Source: Xanthomonas bonasiae
Lineage (GTDB): Bacteria; Pseudomonadota; Gammaproteobacteria; Xanthomonadales; Xanthomonadaceae
Reading direction: 5' to 3'
Assembly (NCBI RefSeq): GCF_017163705.1
Contig: NZ_JAFIWB010000002.1
Location: 62,001-126,000, forward strand
DNA length: 64,000 nucleotides
This document shows positions 34,343 through 44,613 of this stretch, piece after piece; the first letter of the stretch is position 1; each line of letters starts with the position of its first letter. The position numbers were made by a program, and so were the translations under genes. The notes under the pieces were generated by a model. The model was given only the letters and a program-made list of their open reading frames with translations, ran no database searches and had not been told where the DNA came from.

Positions 34343-35827
34343 ATGTCCGACTCGTTCGATCTCTACGATACCGCCGCCGCGCGGCGCATCGATGCGCAGG
34401 CCACGGCCTTGCTCGGCGGCGACGGCTACACGCTGATGCAGCGTGCCGGCCAGGCCGCCTGGCAGACGTTGCTGCAGCATTGGCCGCAGGCGCAGCGCAT
34501 CCTGGTGGCCTGCGGCACCGGCAACAATGGGGGCGATGGCTACGTGCTGGCGCGGCTGGCGCATTGCGCCGGACGCCGCGTGCGCGTGCTGCATCTGCCT
34601 GGGCGTGGCCCGCAATCGGCGTTGGCGCAACGCGCCTGTACCGACTACATCGGCGTCGGCGGCCGTATCGAGGTGTTCGATGCGGCGCTGGACCAGGCCG
34701 ACGTGGTCGTCGACGCGTTGCTCGGCATCGGCCTCAATCGCGCGCCCGACGCAGAACTGGCCGCGCTGCTCGGCGCGCTCGCCGGACTCGGTGCGCCGGT
34801 GTTGGCGCTGGACGTGCCCAGCGGCGTGGACGCCGAACACGGCACCGTGCCGGGCGCGGCATTGCCGGCGACGCTGACCGTGCAATTCATCGTCGCCCAT
34901 GCCGGCTTGCATACCGGGGCGGCGCTGAACCATGTCGGCGCCACTGCGTTGGCGACGCTGGAGGTGCCGGCCGCCGCATTCGACGGCTGCGCGGCGCAGG
35001 CCCAGGCCTGGACCGGCGCGGCGCTGGCCGCGCGCCTGGCGCCGCGGCGGCGCGACAGCCACAAGGGCGATTCCGGGCATGTGCTGTGCATCGGCGGCAA
35101 CCTCGGCAGCGGCGGAGCGGTCATGCTCGCCGCCGAATCGGCGTTGCGCAGCGGTGCCGGCCTGGTCAGCGTGGCGACCCGCGACGCGCATGTCGCGCCG
35201 TTGCTGGCGCGGTGTCCGGAGGCGATGACGCACGCGGTCGAGGACGGCGCCGCGCTGGCGCCGTTGCTGCGCAAGGCGAGCGTGGTCGCGCTGGGGCCCG
35301 GGCTGGGCCAGGACGAATGGGCGCAGGGCCTGTGGCGGCTGGCGCTGGCGGCGGAGCTGCCGTCGGTGATCGACGCCGATGCGCTGAACCTGCTGGCGCA
35401 GGCGCCGCGCGCGTTGCCGAACGCCGTGCTGACCCCGCATCCGGGCGAAGCCGGGCGCCTGCTCGGCATCGCCACCGCCGAGGTGCAGCGCGACCGCTTC
35501 GCCGCCGCCGCGGCACTGGCCGAGCGCTACCAGGCCGTGGTGGTGCTGAAAGGTGCCGGCAGCATCGTCGCCGCGCCGGGGCGGGTCCCGCGGGTCATCG
35601 CCGCCGGCAATCCGGGCATGGCGGTCGGCGGCATGGGCGATCTGCTGACCGGGGTGATCGCGGCGCTGCGCGCGCAAGGCCTGGCCGCCTTCGAAGCGGC
35701 CAGCGTCGGCGCATTGCTGCATGCGGCCGCCGGCGATCGCGCCGCAGCCGCCGGCCAGCGCGGCCTGCTGCCGTCCGACCTGCTGCCGGCGCTGCGCCAC
35801 CTGGCCAATCCGGAAGCGAACCGATGA
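34343..35827 (+). CDS. nnr: Bifunctional NAD(P)H-hydrate repair enzyme
   Basis: The 494-residue enzyme repairs damaged NADHX/NADPHX. The N-terminal YjeF_N epimerase domain (about 5-210) shows ILVACGTGNNGGDGYVLARL at about 53-72; the C-terminal ADP- or ATP-dependent dehydratase (about 225-490) shows HKGDSGHVLCIGGNLGSGGA, VIDADALNLL and GNPGMAVGGMGDLLTGVIAA (about 422-441) with the catalytic Asp. It starts 23 bases from divergent queG and its stop overlaps tsaE (ATGA). The order nnr-tsaE-amiC-mutL is shared with E. coli. Confidence 0.96.
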   Translation: MSDSFDLYDTAAARRIDAQATALLGGDGYTLMQRAGQAAWQTLLQHWPQAQRILVACGTGNNGGDGYVLARLAHCAGRRVRVLHLPGRGPQSALAQRACTDYIGVGGRIEVFDAALDQADVVVDALLGIGLNRAPDAELAALLGALAGLGAPVLALDVPSGVDAEHGTVPGAALPATLTVQFIVAHAGLHTGAALNHVGATALATLEVPAAAFDGCAAQAQAWTGAALAARLAPRRRDSHKGDSGHVLCIGGNLGSGGAVMLAAESALRSGAGLVSVATRDAHVAPLLARCPEAMTHAVEDGAALAPLLRKASVVALGPGLGQDEWAQGLWRLALAAELPSVIDADALNLLAQAPRALPNAVLTPHPGEAGRLLGIATAEVQRDRFAAAAALAERYQAVVVLKGAGSIVAAPGRVPRVIAAGNPGMAVGGMGDLLTGVIAALRAQGLAAFEAASVGALLHAAAGDRAAAAGQRGLLPSDLLPALRHLANPEANR

Positions 35828-36303
35828 TGCGGCTCCATCTGCAAGACAGCGACGCCACCGAGCGCCTCGGCCAGGTCCTGGCCGCCACGCGTCCGGCGCA
35901 GGCGATGGTGCACCTGCGCGGCGATCTCGGTGCCGGCAAATCGACCCTGGCGCGGGCCCTGCTGCGCGCGCTGGGCGTGCAGGGCGCGATCCGCAGTCCG
36001 ACCTACACATTGGTCGAGCGCTATCCGTTGCCCGACGGCGAAGCCTGGCACCTGGACCTGTATCGCATCGGTGCCGCCGGCGAGCTGGATTTCCTGGGGT
36101 TGGACGAGGCATCGGCGACCCTGTGGCTGGTGGAATGGCCGGAACGCGGCGGCGATGTGCTGCCGCCTGCCGACCTGGTCGTGGCCCTGGCGCTGCACGA
36201 CGAGGGGCGCGCCGTGCAGCTGCAGGCCGGCACGGCGGTCGGCGCGGCCTGGTTGTCGCGGATGGCCGAACGGGACGACTTGCGGGGTTTTTCTGCCGGC
36301 TGA
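35824..36303 (+). CDS. tsaE: tRNA threonylcarbamoyladenosine biosynthesis ATPase TsaE
   Basis: TsaE (159 residues) is the ATPase partner of TsaD/TsaB in the formation of t6A37 on ANN-decoding tRNAs. The Walker A motif GDLGAGKST is at about 35-43, with SPTYTLVERYPL at about 59-70 and the DLYRI block at about 78-82, and the WPER segment typical of the family. It overlaps nnr by four bases, so it is translationally coupled, and amiC follows after 81 bases. Confidence 0.96.
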   Translation: MMRLHLQDSDATERLGQVLAATRPAQAMVHLRGDLGAGKSTLARALLRALGVQGAIRSPTYTLVERYPLPDGEAWHLDLYRIGAAGELDFLGLDEASATLWLVEWPERGGDVLPPADLVVALALHDEGRAVQLQAGTAVGAAWLSRMAERDDLRGFSAG

Positions 36304-36384
36304 CACTAGGAAGTGCAGGCAGGTTATGGATTATTAAGGGAAAACCGCTTGTGTTTATGTGCGCGGGATGCTTGAATCGCCTTC

Positions 36385-38013
36385 ATGCGCCTGGGGACCC
36401 GTTTTTTCGCCTGTTCCGCCATCGCCGCAGGCTGGTGCCTAGCGGCGCAATCGGCGTTTGCGGGTCAGGTCCAGGCGGTTTCGCTCGGTAATGGCGCCAC
36501 CGGCACGCGTGCCGAGATCCGGCTGCAGGGCAGCGGTGGCTTCACCACGCTGACCCTGGCCAACCCCAACCGGCTGGTCGTCGATCTGCCCGAATCCTCC
36601 GCTGCGCAGGGCCTGAAGCTGCCTGCCGGAAACGGGGTGGTCACGGCCGTGCGTACCGGTCATCCGGTCCCCGGTACCTTGCGCATCGTGTTCGACCTGA
36701 GCAGCCCGGTGGTGGCGTTCAAGCCGCAGATGCAGACCGTGGCCGGCAGTTCGGTGCTGGTGATCGAATGGCCGGGCGATGCGTCGTCGGCCAAGCCGCT
36801 GGCCAATGCCGGCAATGGCGCGGCAACGCCCGCGCCGACGGCATCCACGGCGCCCACCGCGGCGGCGGTTGAACCCAAGCCGACGCCCGATCCGCGCCTG
36901 GAAGCGGCGCGCGCGACGGCGGCCCTGACCTCGTCGGTGGTGCAACGCGCGGCACCGCCGCCGCCGCCGACACCAGTACAGACACCGACGACGACCGCGG
37001 CGGTTCGCCCTGGCGTCGTGCCGGCACCACCGGCCGCTGCACCAGGGACTTCCGTTACCTCGATGGCACCGACCGCATCCGCATCCGCGTCGGTCGGCGC
37101 CGCCGTGCCGGCGCAGCAAAGCGCCGTCGCGCCGACGCCGATGCCCGACCGGCCCGACGCGGCCAGCGTCGACGATGTGGCCGCCGCTGCTGCCGCCGAG
37201 GCGCGCCCGGTGATGCCGAGCGCACCGTCGCGGGTGGCGATGAAGCCGGGCATGCGGCCGTTGATCGTGGCCATCGATCCCGGCCATGGCGGCCAGGATC
37301 CCGGCGCGATGGGGCCGACCGGCAAGCGCGAGAAGGACGTGACCCTGGCGATTGGCCGCGAGCTGGCGCGGCAGATCAACGCCACGCCGGGCATGAAGGC
37401 CTACATGACCCGCGATACCGACGTGTTCATCCCACTGCCGATGCGCGCGCAGAAGGCGCGCGCGGCCAAGGCCGACATCTTCATTTCGATCCACGCCGAC
37501 GCCGCCGAGAACCGCAGCGCGACCGGCTCTTCGGTGTATGTCCTCTCGACCAAGGGCGCCTCCTCGCAGCGCGCGCGCTGGCTGGCGGACAAGGAAAACG
37601 CGGCCGACCTGGTCGGTGGCGTGCGTCTGCAGAAAACCGACAGCACCCTGGCCAGCGTGTTGCTGGACCTGGCCCAGAGCGGGCACATGAAGGCCTCCGA
37701 AGACGCGGCCGGACATGTGCTGGGCGGGCTCAAGCGGATCGGCAACAACCACAAGCCGGAGCTGGAGCGCGCCAACTTCGCGGTGCTGCGTACCTCGGAC
37801 ATGCCGGCGATGCTGGTCGAGACCGCCTTCATCTCCAATCCCGACGAAGAGCGCCGGCTGACCGATCCGGGCTACCAGCGGCGCCTGGCCGGCGCGGTGC
37901 TGGACGGCGTCAATACGTTCTTTACCCGCCAGCCGCCGCCGGGCACGCTGTTCGCCGCGCGCGCGCAGGCCGAGGCGGAAGCGGCCAGCACCGTGGCCGG
38001 CGGCAGCCGCTGA
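36385..38013 (+). CDS. amiC: N-acetylmuramoyl-L-alanine amidase (AmiC/AmiB type)
   Basis: This 542-residue periplasmic amidase splits septal peptidoglycan between MurNAc and the stem peptide during cell separation. A signal peptide ends near residue 26 (AAQSAFA). The AMIN domain (about 28-125) targets it to septal murein, and a long Ala/Pro/Thr-rich linker (about 135-290) leads to the Amidase_3 catalytic domain: AIDPGHGGQDPGAM (about 296-309) with a zinc His and KREKD with the zinc Glu, then ISIHADAAENRSATG with the second His, and MLVETAFISNPDEE with the catalytic Glu. The linker is longer than in E. coli AmiC. It sits in the conserved nnr-tsaE-ami-mutL block. Confidence 0.94.
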   Translation: MRLGTRFFACSAIAAGWCLAAQSAFAGQVQAVSLGNGATGTRAEIRLQGSGGFTTLTLANPNRLVVDLPESSAAQGLKLPAGNGVVTAVRTGHPVPGTLRIVFDLSSPVVAFKPQMQTVAGSSVLVIEWPGDASSAKPLANAGNGAATPAPTASTAPTAAAVEPKPTPDPRLEAARATAALTSSVVQRAAPPPPPTPVQTPTTTAAVRPGVVPAPPAAAPGTSVTSMAPTASASASVGAAVPAQQSAVAPTPMPDRPDAASVDDVAAAAAAEARPVMPSAPSRVAMKPGMRPLIVAIDPGHGGQDPGAMGPTGKREKDVTLAIGRELARQINATPGMKAYMTRDTDVFIPLPMRAQKARAAKADIFISIHADAAENRSATGSSVYVLSTKGASSQRARWLADKENAADLVGGVRLQKTDSTLASVLLDLAQSGHMKASEDAAGHVLGGLKRIGNNHKPELERANFAVLRTSDMPAMLVETAFISNPDEERRLTDPGYQRRLAGAVLDGVNTFFTRQPPPGTLFAARAQAEAEAASTVAGGSR

Positions 38014-38172
38014 GGCGCTCGGCTATCATCGCCGGCTGATCCCGATGGCGGCGTCCGCGCCGTGAGCCGTGCCGATGTCCTGTAACCGTTTCCGTTCTCC
38101 TGTTTCCGAACCCCGCGTAATCGCACAGCGGCCGCGTTGCGCGTGCGCGCCGCAGCGCGGGCGGCAGCCGGC

Positions 38173-40037
<1,865 letters not shown>

Positions 40038-40038
<1 letters not shown>

Positions 40039-40967
40039 TGGGCAAGCGGGGAAGGGCGGCGGCGCTGCTGGCAGCGCTGCTCGCGGTGGGCGCATGCGGC
40101 AAGCAGGCACCGGTGCCGGCCGCGCCGGCGGTCGCCGACAAGGCATTCCTGGCCGATGAGCAGCGCTGGCGCGAGCAGCGCAAGCAGGAGCTGCAGGCCG
40201 CCGACGGCTGGACCAGCCTGGTCGGCCTGCACTGGCTGGAACTGAAGGAGCATTACATCGGCAGCGGCCCCGGCAGCGGTATCCGCCTGGCGGTCGGGCC
40301 GGCACGGATGGCGCTGGTGTCGCGGGTGGGCGCCCAGGTGTTCCTGACCCCCGAACCCGCCGCGGCGCTGAGCCTGGACGGCAAGCCGTTGCTGCGGCGC
40401 ACCCGTCTGTACAGCGACCACGATGCCACGCCCAGCGTGATCGAGTTCGACGGCGGCAAGGGCAAGCTGAGCCTGATCGAGCGCGGCGGCCGCTATGCGT
40501 TGCGGGTCAAGCACGCCGATGCGCCGACCCGGATCGGCTTCGCCGGGCTGCACTATTGGCCGATGGCCGAATCCTGGCGCATCCGCGGCCGCTTCGTGCC
40601 CAACGCGCCGGGCAAGACCCTGCCGATCGTCGACATCATCGGCGTCACCACCGAATCGCCGAACGCCGGCGCGCTGGAGTTCGAGCGCGACGGCAAGCGC
40701 TTCCGCCTGGAAGCGATCGGCGAACCCGGGCGCCCGCTGTTCGTGGTGTTCGCCGACCGCACCAGCGGCCGCGGCAGCTATCCGGCCGGGCGCTTCCTGG
40801 ACGTGCCGGCGCCGAATGCCGACGGCAGCGTGGTGCTGGATTTCAACCGCGCCTACAACCCGCCGTGCGCGTTCACCCCGTTCGCGACCTGTCCGCTGCC
40901 GCCGCCGGAGAACCGGCTGGACCTGGCGGTGGAGGCCGGCGAGCAGGCCTATGCCGCCGCACACTGA
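40038..40967 (+). CDS. DUF1684 lipoprotein
   Basis: The 309-residue protein begins with a lipoprotein signal ending in VGAC (Cys20) and carries a DUF1684 domain: GWTSLVGLHWLELKEHYIGS at about 53-72, then FEGL-like HYWPMAESWRIRGRF at about 170-184, TTESPNAGALEF and the C-terminal LDFNRAYNPPCAFTPFATC with the conserved NPPC motif. The family is common in bacteria; the function is unknown. Its ATG overlaps the mutL stop (TGATG), and the traB gene follows after 16 bases, which suggests read-through with mutL. Confidence 0.88.
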
Positions 40968-40983
40968 ACCGAGAGCCCCGACG

Positions 40984-41949
40984 ATGCCGATCCCGCGCCT
41001 GCTGCGCAGCCTGCTGTTGTGTCTGACCCTGTTCGCCGCCGCGCCGGTGCCGGCGCGCACGCCGCCTCCGACGGCAACACCCAGCGCGACGCCTGCGCCG
41101 CCGACGCCGCTGTTGTGGAAAGTCAGCGGGCCGCGCGGTGCGCTGTACCTGCTCGGTTCGTTCCACCTGCTCAAGCCGGACGACTATCCGCTGGCGCACG
41201 AGGTGGACGCGGCCTACGCCGCGTCGCCGCGGCTGCTGTTCGAGCTGTCGCCGCAGGACGTGGAGTCGCCGCAGCTGGGCGCGCAGATGCTGCAGGCGGC
41301 GCAGCGGCAGGACGGCAAGCGCCTGCAGGACGATCTGGACACGGCCACCTGGCAACGCCTGCGCCGCTATGCCGCCGGCCACGGCCTGCCGCTGGAGCAG
41401 ATGGGCGGATTCGAGCCCTGGTTCGTCGGCCTGAGCATCAGCATTGCCGAAATGAAGGCGCAGGGGCTGCAGGCCGATGCCGGCCTGGACCGGCATTTCA
41501 TGGACATGGCGGTGCAGGCCGGCAAGGCCGTGGAGGGCCTGGAAACCGCGCAGGCGCAGATCGCGATGCTCGACGGCATGGAGCCGGTGGAGCAGAAGCA
41601 GATGCTGATCGAAGCGCTGGACGACGCCGAGCAGGGCGCGGCACAGACCCAGCGCCTGCACGATGCCTGGCGTCGCGGCGACGAGCGCCTGCTGTGGCAG
41701 GACATGGGCATGGAGATGAAGCGCGATTACCCGCGGCTGTACCAGCGCATCAACGTCGATCGCAACCAGGCCTGGGTGCCGCGGCTGGAGCAGCGCCTGC
41801 GCGACGGCCAGGGCGACACCCTGGTGGTGGTCGGCGCCTTGCATCTGCTCGGCCCCGATGGCGTGGTCGAAGCGTTGCGCGCGCGCGGCTACAAGGTCGA
41901 GCGGATCTGTGCCGGTTGCCGGACGTCGCCAGCGCCGCGTTCGCGCTGA
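40984..41949 (+). CDS. TraB/GumN family protein
   Basis: This 321-residue protein has a signal peptide (about 1-25, LLLCLTLFAAAPVPARTPP) and a TraB/GumN domain. Unlike GumN at 18669, it keeps the first family motif LLWKVSGPRGALYLLGSFHL (about 40-59, with GSFH), a central E-x-E-rich helix region (FELSPQDVE) and the C-terminal VVVGALHLLGPDGV with GALH. These histidines and glutamates are the proposed metal ligands of Tiki-like proteases, so catalysis is possible. It follows the DUF1684 gene by 16 bases on the same strand, likely in one transcript, and ends before a 27-base-arm inverted repeat. Confidence 0.85.
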   Translation: MPIPRLLRSLLLCLTLFAAAPVPARTPPPTATPSATPAPPTPLLWKVSGPRGALYLLGSFHLLKPDDYPLAHEVDAAYAASPRLLFELSPQDVESPQLGAQMLQAAQRQDGKRLQDDLDTATWQRLRRYAAGHGLPLEQMGGFEPWFVGLSISIAEMKAQGLQADAGLDRHFMDMAVQAGKAVEGLETAQAQIAMLDGMEPVEQKQMLIEALDDAEQGAAQTQRLHDAWRRGDERLLWQDMGMEMKRDYPRLYQRINVDRNQAWVPRLEQRLRDGQGDTLVVVGALHLLGPDGVVEALRARGYKVERICAGCRTSPAPRSR

Positions 41950-41978
41950 GCCCGCAGCGCGGTCGTGTGAGTGACATG

Positions 41979-42039
41979 TGTAGGAGCGGCTTCAGCCGCG
42001 ACCGGGGCTTTGCCGGTCGCGGCTGAAGCCGCTCCTACA
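41979..42039. repeat. Perfect 27-bp inverted repeat (REP-like)
   Basis: The 27-base arm at 41979-42005 (starting TGTAGGAGCGGCTTCAGCCG) is repeated without a mismatch as its reverse complement at 42013-42039, around a seven-base loop GGCTTTG. It lies between converging genes (TraB protein and phaR), 29 bases after one stop and 33 before the other. As a long hairpin it could stop or protect transcripts from both sides. A related, less perfect copy is at 55832-55897. Repeats of this type (TGTAGGAGCGGCTTCAGC) are widespread in Xanthomonas and Pseudomonas, to my knowledge. Confidence 0.9.
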
Positions 42040-42072
42040 AGGGGGCAGGCGCCTGAAGGCGCCGCAGCGCGC

Positions 42073-42588
42073 TCAGCGCGCCCGCGACTTCGGTGCGGCG
42101 CCGGCGGCCGGCGGCTCGCTCGGCTTGGTGCCGCCCGCGGCAGGGCGACCGAAGCCGGTGCCCAGATTGCGCTGGAACTCCTGCCACAGCTCCATGTTGC
42201 GCTCGGTCAGCTGGTTCATCATGGTCCACGGGGTCTGCCCGAGCAGATTGCCCATCTGCTGGCGGAACTGCTGCTGCTGGTCCAGGAACACCTGCATGCT
42301 GCGCTCCAGGTAGTTGCCCATGAAGCCCTGCAGCGAATCGCCGTAGAAACGGATGATCTGGCTGAGCAACTGGGTGGACAGCATCGGTTCGCCGTCCTGT
42401 TCCTGGTCGGCGATGATCTGCAGCAGCACTGCACGGCTCAGGTCTTCGCCGGTCTTGGCGTCGCGGACCTCGAATTCTTCGCCGTCGATGATCAGCTGAC
42501 GGACATCTTCGATCGTGATGTAACTGGAAATCTCGGTGTCGTAGAGGCGGCGATTGGGATACTTCTTGATGATGCGGATCTCAGCCAT
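42073..42588 (-). CDS. phaR: Polyhydroxyalkanoate synthesis regulator PhaR
   Basis: PhaR (171 residues) is a DNA-binding repressor that also senses polyhydroxyalkanoate. The N-terminal PHB_acc_N domain is clear (IRIIKKYPNRRLYDTEISSY at about 4-23, then DVRQLIIDGEEFEVRDAKTG), followed by PHB_acc (about 65-105, LLSQIIRFYGDSLQGFMGNY). The tail is Pro/Ala-rich (GTKPSEPPAAGAAPKSR). I chose ATG 42588; upstream in-frame extension is Cys-rich and unlikely. A phaB-type reductase gene lies directly upstream on the same strand. No PHA synthase is in this window. Confidence 0.93.
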   Translation of the reverse strand: MAEIRIIKKYPNRRLYDTEISSYITIEDVRQLIIDGEEFEVRDAKTGEDLSRAVLLQIIADQEQDGEPMLSTQLLSQIIRFYGDSLQGFMGNYLERSMQVFLDQQQQFRQQMGNLLGQTPWTMMNQLTERNMELWQEFQRNLGTGFGRPAAGGTKPSEPPAAGAAPKSRAR

Positions 42589-42679
42589 GAAGCGTTCGCT
42601 CTTGACGGTAGGCGCGCAGCATGGCGCAGCGCAGCAGGGCTTGCAACCGCCAAAAGCCCCTGAACTCGGGCCCGACGGC

Positions 42680-42746
42680 AAAAAAAATGCTGCGCAGCAC
42701 GCGCGCAGCACGGGTACGAAGCGCGCAACGCCAGCTGCAGCATTTT
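42680..42746 (-). terminator. Probable terminator behind phaB
   Basis: On the reverse strand, AAAATGCTGC (42746-42737) can pair with GCAGCATTTT (42693-42684), and the stem runs into eight T residues (42687-42680 complement). An inner GC-rich hairpin can form in the loop. It lies 58 bases downstream of the phaB stop and before phaR, so phaR may be transcribed mostly separately. Confidence 0.6.
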
Positions 42747-42803
42747 CGGTAGCGTTACCTTGGCGGTGCCGCCTGCGCGCCTGAGCGGTTCAGTCGCCTG
42801 TCG

Positions 42804-43544
42804 CTACCAGCCCATGTGGTGGCCGCCGTTGATGTCCAGGTTCGAGCCGGTGATCCAGGCCGCCTCTTCGGCGACCAGGAACGCGACCGCGTAGGCGATC
42901 TCTTCCGGCCTGCCCAGACGCCCGGTGGGGATGTCGGCGATGATCTTGGCGCGCACCTCTTCCGGCACCGACATCACCATGTCGGTGGCCACGTAGCCCG
43001 GCGACACCGTGTTGACGGTGATGCCGTAGCCGGCGTTCTCGCGCGCCAGGGAAATGGTGAAGCCGTGCATGCCGGCCTTGGCCGCGGCGTAGTTGGCCTG
43101 GCCGTACTGGCCCTTCAGGCCGTTGATCGAACTGATCTGGATGACCCGGCCCCAGCGCTGCTTGCGCATGCCTTCGATCACCGGGCGGGTGACGTTGAAC
43201 ACCGAGTTGAGGTTGGTGTTGATGACCTCGTGCCACTGCTCGGCGGTCATCTTGTGGAAGGTGGTGTCGCGGGTGATGCCGGCGTTGTTGATCAGCACCT
43301 CGATCGGACCGAGCTGCCGCTCCACTTCCTGCACCAGCGCCTGGGCGTGGTCGGGCGAGGCGACGTCGCCGGCGACGATGGCGACGTCGTGGCCGCGTTC
43401 GCGCATGCGCTGCTGCCAGGCCTGCGCCTTGGCCGCGTCGCGGTAGTTGCTGGCCACGCGGTGGCCCTGTGCGGCCAGCCGCTCGCAGATGGCGGTGCCG
43501 ATGCCGCCGGTACCGCCGGTGACCAGCGCAACGCGTGATGTCAT
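42804..43544 (-). CDS. phaB: Acetoacetyl-CoA / 3-oxoacyl reductase (PhaB-like SDR)
   Basis: The 246-residue short-chain dehydrogenase reduces acetoacetyl-CoA to 3-hydroxybutyryl-CoA with NADPH, the second step of polyhydroxybutyrate synthesis. The cofactor motif TGGTGGIG is at about 8-15, NNAGITRD at about 89-96 and the catalytic Ser-Tyr-Lys set is SSINGLKGQYGQANYAAAKA at about 138-157. The pattern GLKGQYGQANYAAAKAGMHG and the C-terminal NGGHHMGW are characteristic of PhaB rather than FabG. It is next to phaR. phaA and phaC are not nearby. Confidence 0.88.
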   Translation of the reverse strand: MTSRVALVTGGTGGIGTAICERLAAQGHRVASNYRDAAKAQAWQQRMRERGHDVAIVAGDVASPDHAQALVQEVERQLGPIEVLINNAGITRDTTFHKMTAEQWHEVINTNLNSVFNVTRPVIEGMRKQRWGRVIQISSINGLKGQYGQANYAAAKAGMHGFTISLARENAGYGITVNTVSPGYVATDMVMSVPEEVRAKIIADIPTGRLGRPEEIAYAVAFLVAEEAAWITGSNLDINGGHHMGW

Positions 43545-43601
43545 GGATTCGCTCCGGATGGGGGAAGAGGAGAGGGCCGCGCCGCAGCCGAAACCCCGAT
43601 T

Positions 43602-44510
43602 CTAGTCAGCCTTGGCGTCGCTGGGGATACCGGCCGCGTCCGCCAGCCTCCGATCCTGGGCCGGCAGCCGCGCCGGCTCGAACGCGCGCAGCGCCGCGGC
43701 CAGCAATGCGGCCACCGAGCCGGCCCCGGCCAGCGCTGCCGGGGCCTGCCCCAGCAGGCTCCAGGCCAGGCGTAGCGCGGGCAGCGGATCGGCGTCGTCC
43801 AGCGGCAGCGCCGCATGCGACTTGGACAGCTTGCGGCCGTCGTCACCGAGCAGCAGCGGCAGGTGCAGGTAATTCGGCGTCGGCAGGCCCAGTGCGCGCT
43901 GCAGCAGGATCTGCCGCGGCGTCGAGTCGAGCAGATCGGCGCCGCGGACCACGTCGCTGATGCCTTGCGCGGCATCGTCGACCACCACCGCCAACTGGTA
44001 GGCCCAGCAGCCGTCGGCGCGCAGCAGCACGAAATCGCCGACCTCGGCATGGACGTCCTGTTCGACATCGCCGCGCACGCCGTCGCGAAACCCGACCGTG
44101 CTGCCCGCGGCCACGCGCAGGCGCAGCGCCGGCTGCGGCCGCGCCTGCGCGGCCACGCAACGGTGGTGCACGCCGCCTTGCGCGGCCAGTTCGCTGCGGC
44201 TGCAGCTGCAGGCGAACGCCTGGCCGCGCTGCAGCAGGCGCTGCGCGGCGGCCTGGTAGAGCGCAGCGCGCTCGCTCTGGCGCAGGATCGGCCCATCGGC
44301 TTCCAGCCCGCAGGCGCGCAGGCTGGCAAGTTGGCGTTCGGCCGCGCCGGGCACGCTGCGCGGCCGGTCCACGTCCTCGATGCGCAGCAGCCACTCGCCG
44401 CCGGCATGGCGCGCCAGCAGCCAGCTGCCGAAGGCGGCGAGCAGCGAGCCCAGGTGCAGCGGGCCGGTGGGCGAGGGCGCGAAACGGCCGCGGTAGGGAG
44501 GCGAGGACAT
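43602..44510 (-). CDS. gluQ: Glutamyl-Q tRNA(Asp) synthetase
   Basis: GluQRS (302 residues) is a shortened relative of GluRS that attaches glutamate to the queuine base (Q34) of tRNA-Asp and lacks the anticodon-binding domain. The HIGH-type motif [12 protein letters not shown] is at about 13-24 and the KMSKS-type motif is GRKLSKS. The C-x-C-x..Y..C zinc motif appears as CSCS and H-rich VHHRCV (about 98-121). The protein fits the same pathway as queG at 33192. I used ATG 44510; a TTG six bases upstream adds two residues. It diverges from htpX. Confidence 0.94.
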   Translation of the reverse strand: MSSPPYRGRFAPSPTGPLHLGSLLAAFGSWLLARHAGGEWLLRIEDVDRPRSVPGAAERQLASLRACGLEADGPILRQSERAALYQAAAQRLLQRGQAFACSCSRSELAAQGGVHHRCVAAQARPQPALRLRVAAGSTVGFRDGVRGDVEQDVHAEVGDFVLLRADGCWAYQLAVVVDDAAQGISDVVRGADLLDSTPRQILLQRALGLPTPNYLHLPLLLGDDGRKLSKSHAALPLDDADPLPALRLAWSLLGQAPAALAGAGSVAALLAAALRAFEPARLPAQDRRLADAAGIPSDAKAD

Positions 44511-44539
44511 GGGCAAGCTGAATCGTCGGTCAGGTATGC

Positions 44540-44553
44540 GCTTGAATTCAAGC
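44540..44553 (+). promoter_or_regulatory. Palindrome in the htpX promoter region
   Basis: GCTTGAATTCAAGC is a perfect 14-base palindrome 60 bases upstream of htpX and 30 bases upstream of the divergent gluQ start. It contains CTTGAA, the core of the sigma32 -35 element; a matching -10 (CCCCATnT) is not convincing (GCCGCAGATT lies at about the right distance). It could be an operator or part of a heat-shock promoter. Confidence 0.4.
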
Positions 44554-44613
44554 TGTACGCGCCGCAGATTCGAGCCAGTCCTTCATTTTTCCTGGTGCGG
44601 AGTCCACGCCTAC

